A DNA stretch of 10,698 bases from Flavobacteriales bacterium (GTDB taxonomy: Bacteria > Bacteroidota > Bacteroidia > Flavobacteriales_F > PHOS-HE28), in NCBI GenBank assembly GCA_020854015.1, contig JADZGG010000117.1, positions 1 to 10,698 of the forward strand, in the 5' to 3' direction. The translations under genes were made by a program, and so were the position numbers. The notes below the pieces were generated by a model that was given only the letters and a program-made list of their open reading frames with translations, was not told where the DNA came from and ran no database searches. Of this stretch, positions 5,012 through 10,698 are shown piece after piece (position 1 is the first letter of the stretch; each line of letters opens with the position of its first letter).

Positions 5012-6685
5012 TTATTCCAGCTTTAGCACCGGCTGCGTCAGTTCGGCCTGACCGAGTGAAGCGCGCAGCACGTAAAAGCCGGTATTCAAGGAGAGCAGGG
5101 CCCCATCGGTAACCAGGAAGCGCACATAGGCCCCGCTGTCGATACCGCGTTCGGCGCTCCAGACCTTCCGGCCAGCGGCATCCCACAGGTCGAGCACGAG
5201 CCGTTGGGACGGGCCCGAGTAGAGCGAGATCTCGAAGTGGTCGGAGAAGGGCATCGGTTGCACGCTGAGGATCTGCGGGGTGCTGAGGTCGGTAAGGTCC
5301 TCGCCGCCGAGCAGCAGGTGCGCGCGCCAGAGGTCGGGGATCCCGTAGCCGATGGAATCGTTGGGCTGGTCGAAGTGGGAAGCGCTGCGGCGAACAGCAT
5401 CCATCACTTCGTACGCGGTCTTGTCCTGGTGCAATTGCCACAGGCAGGTCACCCCGCCTGCCACCAAGGGGCCGCTGAACGAGGTGCCATTGATGCGCGC
5501 GATGTCGGTACCATCGAAGCCCAGCCCGATGGTGCCCCAACCCACAGCGCTCACGTCAGGCTTCACACGTCCGTCCACACTGGGGCCACGCGAACTGAAA
5601 GAGGCCACCACGCGGTCGTCGTTCACGGCGCCAACGGACAGGATGTCGATCGCGTCGGCCGGTGCACTGATGTAGTGCCAGTCGCTGCTGCCGGAATTGC
5701 CTGCACTGTTCACGGGGATCATCCCTTTCCGCGAAGCGATGCCCTGTGCAATGCTGATGCGCGTGGTAAGTCCGTCGAGGTCCGCCCAGGTATGATCCTG
5801 CGTACTATCGTCGAAGGTGGTATAGCCGAGCGATGTGCTGAGCACGTCGCAGCCGATACTATCAGCGCGTTCGGCGCCGCTCACCCAGTTGTCCTCTTCC
5901 ACGAGGAATTCCGTGTCCGCGTTCTCGGTCCGCAACAGCACCACGTCCACGTTCGGGGCGATGCCGAGCATCTTCCCAGGAAGGTGACCGGCGATCACGG
6001 AAAGTACGGAGCGCCCATGCCAATGATCGCCGTACACATCGCCGTCGTGGGCCACCAGGTCCTCATCGTACACAATGCCATCTCGCCCCCGAAGGTCGTC
6101 GAAGGCCGGCAATGAATCCGCCTGATCGAAGCCCGAGTCCAGGATCCCGATCAGCATGCCTTCGCCGCGAGCATTGGCCTTGGCGTGCAGTAGGTGTGCG
6201 TTCATCATGCTCACCTGACGTAACGACGCGCCGTAGGCGGAGGCGTAGGTACCGCCGATCTCGACATCGGCCTTGGTGGCGGTGGTGAACTTGTCAGCTA
6301 TTGAAGATGTCCGAACATGGCCATCCTGCACTATGCGCATAGCTTTCACGAAGGGAAGCTGGAGGATCGTATCCAGGGCCAGGGTATCCGTGCTGATGAT
6401 GGTGACCGCGTTGAACCAACGGCTCACATTGTGCACCTGGAACTGCCCGGCTGCGAGCAGGCTTGCGACGTACGCCGGATCCACTGGCAGGTCAAGGGAG
6501 TCGATAGCAATGCCTTGAGCCTCGCGACGTGCGATGGCGCGAGGGGAGAGGTAGTCTTGCGGAGCGCCGAGGGAGTACGGAGTGTTCGACTTGTCCGTGA
6601 ACTGGACCCAATAAGTCGCCGGAGCGGTCTGCGCCTGAACCAAGCCTAGGCTCAACAGGCCGATGATGGTGATGAAGGTCCTCAT
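5012..6685 (-). CDS. Secreted subtilisin-like (S8) serine protease with T9SS-type C-terminal domain
   Basis: The product has 557 residues. The signal peptide is residues 1-18 (cleavage after VQA). A propeptide-like region of about 24-130 includes YLSPRAIARREAQGIAIDS, a stretch typical of the N-terminus of Bacteroidota S8 proteases. The catalytic domain (about 160-460) has Asp183 in GILDSGFD, His223 in HWHGRS, the oxyanion Asn330 in NSAGNSG and the nucleophile Ser402 in NGTSFSGP, so the triad is complete. The last 85 residues or so (VQPMPFSDHFEI to QPVLKLE) form a beta-rich type A sorting domain of the kind that directs cargo through the type IX secretion system for surface attachment or release. 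The frame is open up to 6952, but the signal peptide sets the start at 6685, preceded by AAAGGAAG. It is the last gene of the mnmA group, 23 nt after the lipoprotein gene. Natural substrates are unknown. Confidence 0.93.
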   Translation of the reverse strand: MRTFITIIGLLSLGLVQAQTAPATYWVQFTDKSNTPYSLGAPQDYLSPRAIARREAQGIAIDSLDLPVDPAYVASLLAAGQFQVHNVSRWFNAVTIISTDTLALDTILQLPFVKAMRIVQDGHVRTSSIADKFTTATKADVEIGGTYASAYGASLRQVSMMNAHLLHAKANARGEGMLIGILDSGFDQADSLPAFDDLRGRDGIVYDEDLVAHDGDVYGDHWHGRSVLSVIAGHLPGKMLGIAPNVDVVLLRTENADTEFLVEEDNWVSGAERADSIGCDVLSTSLGYTTFDDSTQDHTWADLDGLTTRISIAQGIASRKGMIPVNSAGNSGSSDWHYISAPADAIDILSVGAVNDDRVVASFSSRGPSVDGRVKPDVSAVGWGTIGLGFDGTDIARINGTSFSGPLVAGGVTCLWQLHQDKTAYEVMDAVRRSASHFDQPNDSIGYGIPDLWRAHLLLGGEDLTDLSTPQILSVQPMPFSDHFEISLYSGPSQRLVLDLWDAAGRKVWSAERGIDSGAYVRFLVTDGALLSLNTGFYVLRASLGQAELTQPVLKLE

Positions 6686-6708
6686 GCGTTCAGCGGACCG
6701 CTTCCTTT

Positions 6709-7404
6709 CTAGCCACCGTAGTTCACCACGGTCATCCGCAGGTAGGTGCCTTCGGTGTAGGGGGTTGGTGGGTTGCCACCCTGTTGGAAGTACTGTGTAT
6801 TGCTTCGGTCCACTTGACGGTACACGAGCCCCACGTTCTTGGCGTAGCGCTCGAAGTAGCGTACCGTGTCCACCAGGTTGTTCACGAAGGTGGTCTTCAC
6901 CACGCAAGTGCTGTCGAAGCTCAGTCCGTTTGCGCTCCATGGTTCGTCCCATGCCAGGTAGGTCAGCTCCAAGGGAGCCGTGGTGTTGTATTCATTGGTG
7001 TTCCACGTTTGGCCATTACGCACAGGAAAAACAAGCTTGATCAGCCGAAGGTTCTCCTCGGCACGTTCGGCCTTGTAGTTGTCCTTCACCTGCCACCACA
7101 CATCCTTGGGCCCCCAGTTGCCAAGCGAGTCCTTCAATTGACGGACGATCCGTTGGGCGGGACGGCCTTCCGGGTCCGAGAAGTTGCTTTCGATCAGTTC
7201 CCGCAACGGATACACGATCTGGCCTTGCAGGTTGTTGCCTTCGTCGATCCAGCCGCTGTCCACCTTGTACTCCACCCAGTGACCCACGCGCGTCGGGAAA
7301 TAGCCGTAGCCCAGGTCCACCGGGGTGGGTTCGTCCTTCTTGCAACCGGCGAAGAGCGTGGCGGCACCACAGGTCAAGAGCAGGATCTGGCGGATGCGGT
7401 TCAT
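6709..7404 (-). CDS. Hypothetical lipoprotein
   Basis: The 231-residue product carries a lipoprotein signal: a basic N-terminus, a hydrophobic stretch, then LFAGC with Cys21 as the lipidated residue followed by KKDEP. No named domain was recognised. The mature part opens with YGYFPTRVGHWVEYKVDSGW and is rich in aromatic residues and alternating beta-type sequence, which suggests a beta-sandwich or barrel-like fold at the membrane surface. Its ATG overlaps the mnmA stop by 4 nt (ATGA), so translation is probably coupled to mnmA, and the S8 protease gene follows 23 nt later. A link with the secreted protease is possible from position, but nothing in the sequence proves it. Confidence 0.82.
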   Translation of the reverse strand: MNRIRQILLLTCGAATLFAGCKKDEPTPVDLGYGYFPTRVGHWVEYKVDSGWIDEGNNLQGQIVYPLRELIESNFSDPEGRPAQRIVRQLKDSLGNWGPKDVWWQVKDNYKAERAEENLRLIKLVFPVRNGQTWNTNEYNTTAPLELTYLAWDEPWSANGLSFDSTCVVKTTFVNNLVDTVRYFERYAKNVGLVYRQVDRSNTQYFQQGGNPPTPYTEGTYLRMTVVNYGG

Positions 7405-8504
7405 GGTTCAGGCGTTTCGCGGTCGATGAATCCTCCTCCGATCACATCGTCCCCGTCATAGAAGACGGCGGACTGCCCCGGAGCGATGCCTGTCACCGGC
7501 GCATGGAATTCAACAAGCACCCGCTCACCATCCATGGAAAGTGTGCCTGGGGTGCCTTTGTCCTTGTATCGCACTTTGATCACCGCTTCGGTCTCCCCGT
7601 TCAACGCGGGCAGTTTCACGAAGTTCGGTCGCCGGACCCACATCTTCTGCTTGTTGAGCTGTTCTTTCGCTCCCAGCACCACCGTGTTGCTTTCCGGCCG
7701 GATGTCCGTCACATACAGCGGTTCCCCGGTGGCGATGCCAAGGCCCTTGCGCTGACCGATGGTGAAGAACGGATAGCCATCGTGCTCACCGAGCACTGCG
7801 CCTTCCGTGGTGACCAGCTTGCCATGGGCGAGCTTCTCGAAGGCCGCCGGGTCCTTGCGCTTCAGGAAGCCGCGGTAGTCGTTGTCAGGAATAAAGCAGA
7901 TCTCGTAGCTCTCGCTCTTGCTGGCCAGCTCAGGAAATCCGCTCTCCACGGCCATGTCGCGGATGCGGCTCGTGTGGAAGCCCCCGATGGGAAAGCGGGT
8001 ACGGGCAAGGTTCTCTTGTTGAAGGCCCCACAGCACGTAGCTCTGGTCCTTACCGGGGTCGAGGCCTTTGCTCACCACATGTCGGCCGGCTTCTTCGCGC
8101 ACCTTGGCGTAGTGCCCCGTGGCGATCAGCTCACAGTCCAGCATGTCGGCGCGTTTCAGCAAGGCCTCCCACTTGATGAAGGTGTTGCAGAGCACGCAGG
8201 GGTTGGGTGTGCGGCCCGCCATGTACTCGCTGGTGAAATTGCCAATGATGCTGGAGCCGAACTCCTCGCGGATGTCGAGGATGATGTGGTTGAACCCCCG
8301 GCTTACGGCCATGTTCCGTGCATCGCTGATGCTGTCCAGGTCGCAGCAGCCGGTCACGCGTTTGCCTCCGCTGGTGTCGGCGTAGTCCCAGGTCTTCATC
8401 GTCACGCCGATCACCTCGTACCCTTCATCGTGCAACATGAGCGCGGTCACGGAGCTGTCCACCCCGCCGCTCATGGCCACCAGTACCCGACCGTGCTTGC
8501 TCAT
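7401..8504 (-). CDS. mnmA: tRNA-specific 2-thiouridylase MnmA
   Basis: MnmA adds sulfur at C2 of the wobble uridine U34 in tRNAs for Lys, Glu and Gln, using ATP and a persulfide relay, in the cytoplasm. The 367-residue length is normal for the family. Residues 12-18 (SGGVDSS) are the PP-loop that binds ATP. CCDLDSISDARNMA (53-66) is a family signature. Cys103 in NPCVLCN and Cys203 in SYEICFIPD correspond to the two catalytic cysteines (Cys102 and Cys199 in E. coli). GQRKGLG (250-256) and the C-terminal beta-barrel motif APGQSAVFYDGDDVIGGGFI (341-360) complete the picture. The gene lies 46 nt downstream of the MORN-protein gene and overlaps the next lipoprotein gene by 4 nt, so it sits within a probable four-gene transcription unit of otherwise envelope-directed proteins. 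No strong promoter box was seen in the 46-nt gap. Confidence 0.96.
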   Translation of the reverse strand: MSKHGRVLVAMSGGVDSSVTALMLHDEGYEVIGVTMKTWDYADTSGGKRVTGCCDLDSISDARNMAVSRGFNHIILDIREEFGSSIIGNFTSEYMAGRTPNPCVLCNTFIKWEALLKRADMLDCELIATGHYAKVREEAGRHVVSKGLDPGKDQSYVLWGLQQENLARTRFPIGGFHTSRIRDMAVESGFPELASKSESYEICFIPDNDYRGFLKRKDPAAFEKLAHGKLVTTEGAVLGEHDGYPFFTIGQRKGLGIATGEPLYVTDIRPESNTVVLGAKEQLNKQKMWVRRPNFVKLPALNGETEAVIKVRYKDKGTPGTLSMDGERVLVEFHAPVTGIAPGQSAVFYDGDDVIGGGFIDRETPEP

Positions 8505-8550
8505 TCGTTCTGTCCGTCCATCAACCTATTCCTCTGTTCACTATCCACCG

Positions 8551-9552
8551 TCACTTCACTTCCTCCCCGGCCGCATAATTGACCGTCCGGATCAGTTTGC
8601 CGTTCTCATCGTACTCCTTCAATTCGCCTTCGAGTAGGTCGTTCTTGTAGGTGCCTTCGCGCTTCTTCGTCTGGCCTTCGAGCACACGTTCCATATCGCC
8701 TTTCTGCATGCTATCAGGGCCGATCTTCACCGGGCGCTCGACCCAGGCGCCATCGTTGTTCCACTCGGTGAACCGCCCCTCCTTGCGGCCGGCTTTGTAG
8801 GTCACCTCGCTCTTCAGCTTGTCCTGATCGTAGTACTCCTTGAAGGTGCCGTTCTCCTTTCTGTCCTTCACGTAGGTGCCGGTCTTATAGAGGATCTGGA
8901 TCTGCACAGTGCCGTCCTCGTTGAAGTAGTACCAGGTACCATCGCGGTCCCCGTTCACCATCTTTCCCTCGATCTCCTTCTTGCCGCGGGGGAAGTAGTA
9001 GGTCATGGTACCTTCAGGCTGACCTTTCTGGTAGGTGGAACGGGCCTTGGGTTGACCGTTGTCGAAGAACTGCTCGAAAGCACCCTGCTGCACGCCTTTG
9101 ACCCAGGTGGCTTTCTCGGCCACTTTCCCATCTGCGTAGTAGGTGATCTGTTCGCCGTCCTTCTGGCCTACCGACCACTGTTCCATGCTGCGCTTGTGGC
9201 CCTCGGCATCGAAAAAGCTCCAGGTGCTGTCCTTCTCCTGGCCGACGTAACGCCCTTCGGCCATCAGCTTGCCGTTGGGGTGGTAGTGCTTGGCGTGTGA
9301 GGCCTTGCCGTCCGGGTAGTGGTCCACGAGGCTTTCGACCTTGCCATTATTGCTGTAGTACGTGAAACGGCCCACGGGCTGATCATCCTTGAACTGCCCT
9401 TCGTAGCGCAGCTGGCTGCTCTCGGCCCAGGTCTTGGCCCAACGCCCTTGCTTCAGGCCCTTGGCGTCCTTTTGATTGGGCGCTGGGGGCTGGGCTAAGG
9501 CGGCGGTCGCCAATGTGAGGAGCAGCGGAAGGAAGATGGCACGAGCGAGCAT
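8551..9552 (-). CDS. Secreted MORN/YwqK-type repeat protein
   Basis: The product has 333 residues. A signal peptide covers residues 1-20 (cleavage after ALA, before QPPAPN), so it is exported. The rest consists of many imperfect repeats of about 20-25 residues, of the form G-x-W/F-x-x-Y/F-x-x-x-G-K followed by a charged strand. Examples are GRFTYYSNNGKVES, STWSFFDAEGHKRS, GEQITYYADGKVAEK, GAFEQFFDNGQPKA, GTWYYFNEDGTVQIQ and GELKEYDENGKLIRTV. This is the MORN_2/YwqK repeat frequent in Bacteroidota. Automatic pipelines often call such proteins antitoxins after Bacillus YwqK, but no toxin gene lies beside it and the signal peptide argues against that role. The frame is open to 9867, but the signal peptide and a promoter box just upstream favour the ATG at 9552. 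It is the first gene of the leftward unit that includes mnmA. Confidence 0.85.
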   Translation of the reverse strand: MLARAIFLPLLLTLATAALAQPPAPNQKDAKGLKQGRWAKTWAESSQLRYEGQFKDDQPVGRFTYYSNNGKVESLVDHYPDGKASHAKHYHPNGKLMAEGRYVGQEKDSTWSFFDAEGHKRSMEQWSVGQKDGEQITYYADGKVAEKATWVKGVQQGAFEQFFDNGQPKARSTYQKGQPEGTMTYYFPRGKKEIEGKMVNGDRDGTWYYFNEDGTVQIQILYKTGTYVKDRKENGTFKEYYDQDKLKSEVTYKAGRKEGRFTEWNNDGAWVERPVKIGPDSMQKGDMERVLEGQTKKREGTYKNDLLEGELKEYDENGKLIRTVNYAAGEEVK

Positions 9553-9557
9553 GGGTG

Positions 9558-9565
9558 CAAAGATA
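9558..9565 (-). promoter_or_regulatory. Putative -7 promoter box (TAnnTTTG) for the MORN-protein gene
   Basis: On the reverse strand this reads TATCTTTG, a full match to TAnnTTTG. It ends 5 nt before the ATG at 9552, so transcription would start at or very near the start codon and the transcript would be nearly leaderless. No Shine-Dalgarno sequence or -33 element is seen. It would drive the MORN gene and possibly the genes below it. Confidence 0.45.
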
Positions 9566-9571
9566 CTTTTG
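9564..9571 (+). promoter_or_regulatory. Putative -7 promoter box (TAnnTTTG) for the glycosyltransferase gene
   Basis: The forward strand reads TACTTTTG, a full match to TAnnTTTG. It shares its TA (9564-9565) with the opposed box on the other strand. A start a few bases downstream gives a leader of about 75-80 nt before the ATG at 9655. That leader begins with a G-run that can pair with CCCCC at 9584-9588. No clear -33 element is visible. Confidence 0.4.
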
Positions 9572-9654
9572 GGGGTGGGGTGGCCCCCGCCCTGCAAGAA
9601 CGCGGCCGGACCCTGCTGGTCAGCAAGGCGGCGGCTAACTTCGGCCCCTTGCCA

Positions 9655-10698
9655 ATGATCACCTTCCGTCCCGATTGCAGGCACTTCCGTGGCGATGTGC
9701 CCTGCAAACCGCACAAGCAGCACGGCGTGCACTGCGCCGACTGCACCCACTATGACCCCATCAAGCACCGGGTGCTCATCATCAAACTGGGCGCCTTGGG
9801 CGATGTGGTGCGCACCACACCCTTGCTCACGCCCATTCGCAAGCGCTTCCCGCAGGCCGAGATCCATTGGCTCACGCTCAGCCCCGAGATCCTACCCGCC
9901 ACCGTGGACCTCAAGCTGCCTTTCAGCCTGTCCTCGGTGCTGGTGATCGAAGAGACCGAGTACGACTACGCGATCAACCTGGACAAGGACCGCGAGGCCT
10001 GTGCCTTGATGGCGAGGGTGAAGGCCAAGGTGAAGCACGGGTTCACTTGGAAGGACGGTCGCTGCGCTCCGGCGGATGAACTGGCCGTGCACAAGTTCAG
10101 TACCGGTGTCTTCGATGACCTGAGCCAGAAGAACACGCTCAACTACCTGCAGGAGATCTTCGCCGTGGCGGATTTCACCTTCGCGGGGGAGGAATACGTG
10201 CTGGACAACCATGCGGCCGGTCGGCGTGCATGGGACATTGATCGGGGCCGCCATGTGGTGGGCCTGAACACCGGTTGTGGCGGACGTTGGACCAGCCGGC
10301 TTTGGAGCGAAGGACAGTGGACCGAACTGGCGCAGCTGTTGAAGAAGGACGGCTACGAAGTGCTACTGCTCGGTGGCGAACAGGAGCATGAGCGCAATCT
10401 GCGCATCGCCGCGGCCAGCGGTGCCACCTACTTCGGCTTCTTCGACCTGCAGCTCTTCATCGACCTGCTCGATCACTGCGATACGGTGGTGACCCAGGTG
10501 ACCATGGCCATGCACCTCGCGCTCGGCAGGCACAAGAACCTGGTGCTGATGAATAACATCTTCAACCGCCACGAATTCGAACTGTACGGAAGGGGCAGTG
10601 TGGTGGAGCCCAGCTCCGGTTGCGAATGCTTTTACGCGGCGCGTTGCAAGCGTTTGGACAAGGGCGGTCATGCGTGCATGGACGACATCCATTCCGAT
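9655..10698 (+). CDS. Family 9 glycosyltransferase (heptosyltransferase-like) with N-terminal Cys/His cluster, 3' end outside window
   Basis: The frame is open for 348 codons to the window edge. GT9 enzymes such as WaaC/WaaF transfer heptose from ADP-heptose to the lipopolysaccharide core at the cytoplasmic face of the inner membrane. Visible are KLGALGDVVRTTPLL (44-58), the classic N-terminal GT9 motif, then GLNTGCGGRWTSRLWSEGQW (203-222), matching the usual PGA...KRW donor-site region, and DTVVTQVTMAMHLALG (276-291), matching the VTNDTGPMHLA motif but with the Asp replaced by Val. Before the first Rossmann domain lies a 35-residue module with Cys8, Cys17, Cys27, Cys30 and His10, His20, His23, His26. 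The C-terminal part has Cys323, Cys325, Cys331 and Cys341. Together these look like metal or Fe-S ligands. The ATG at 9655 is the first Met of a frame that is open further upstream without a better start. Donor and acceptor are unknown; a role in lipopolysaccharide or another surface glycan is inferred. Confidence 0.85.
   Translation, partial: MITFRPDCRHFRGDVPCKPHKQHGVHCADCTHYDPIKHRVLIIKLGALGDVVRTTPLLTPIRKRFPQAEIHWLTLSPEILPATVDLKLPFSLSSVLVIEETEYDYAINLDKDREACALMARVKAKVKHGFTWKDGRCAPADELAVHKFSTGVFDDLSQKNTLNYLQEIFAVADFTFAGEEYVLDNHAAGRRAWDIDRGRHVVGLNTGCGGRWTSRLWSEGQWTELAQLLKKDGYEVLLLGGEQEHERNLRIAAASGATYFGFFDLQLFIDLLDHCDTVVTQVTMAMHLALGRHKNLVLMNNIFNRHEFELYGRGSVVEPSSGCECFYAARCKRLDKGGHACMDDIHSD

Noticed and set aside
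5204..6115. Forward open frame (303 codons) opposite the S8 protease
   Set aside because: The protease frame has a complete catalytic triad and C-terminal domain. The opposite frame has low-information composition typical of shadows.
7503..8582. Long forward open frame (359 codons) opposite mnmA
   Set aside because: It is the antisense shadow of the certain mnmA gene in GC-rich DNA. Its His/Ala/Val-rich translation shows no family motif.
8551..9552. Toxin-antitoxin system with a YwqK-type antitoxin
   Set aside because: The repeat family is often labelled this way, but the protein has an export signal and neither neighbour (mnmA, GT9) is a toxin.
9571..9590. Rho-independent terminator between the MORN and GT9 genes
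   Set aside because: The G-run and C-run can pair, but the two genes diverge, no U-run follows the stem, and it lies in the leader of GT9 rather than after a gene.

Overview
The window looks like a compact, GC-rich chromosomal segment of a Bacteroidota member, probably a high-GC Flavobacteriales-type lineage. The evidence is a secreted S8 protease ending in a C-terminal domain typical of type IX secretion (T9SS) cargo, a DUF2141 protein, a MORN/YwqK-repeat secreted protein, several lipoproteins, TAnnTTTG-type -7 promoter boxes, and mostly absent Shine-Dalgarno sequences (kdsA is an exception). Taxonomy is inferred, not proven.

Layout: (1) 1-75, 3' end of an unidentified gene. (2) 107-2703 (+), a three-gene cluster: a metal-dependent KdsA-type synthase, a transaldolase/fructose-6-phosphate-aldolase-like domain fused to a KdsD-like CBS pair, and a KdsC-like HAD phosphatase. 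(3) 2704-3708 (-), aat followed by a secreted DUF2141 protein, abutting the first cluster stop to stop. (4) 3724-5007 (+), a lipoprotein of the PQQ-dependent sugar dehydrogenase family. (5) 5012-9552 (-), in transcription order: MORN-repeat secreted protein, mnmA, a lipoprotein overlapping mnmA by 4 nt, and the T9SS-type S8 protease. (6) 9655 to the end (+), a partial family 9 glycosyltransferase with an unusual N-terminal Cys/His cluster.

The most interesting region is 107-2703. In the usual Kdo pathway KdsD, an SIS domain plus a CBS pair, makes arabinose 5-phosphate (A5P). KdsA then condenses A5P with phosphoenolpyruvate (PEP), and KdsC dephosphorylates the product. Here the gene between kdsA and the kdsC-like gene keeps a KdsD-style CBS pair, but the SIS isomerase domain is replaced by a Schiff-base aldolase domain. 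That domain retains the lysine but has several altered pocket residues. All three proteins deviate from well-known homologues at active-site positions. This suggests either an aldolase-based supply of A5P or a variant pathway to another ulosonic acid. The domain assignments are strong; the pathway interpretation is inference.

At 9558-9571 the sequence CAAAGATACTTTTG contains two opposed TAnnTTTG boxes sharing a central TA, between the divergent MORN-protein and glycosyltransferase genes. It looks like a minimal bidirectional promoter. No tRNA, rRNA, CRISPR array or insertion sequence was seen, and no gene-free stretch exceeds about 100 bases.
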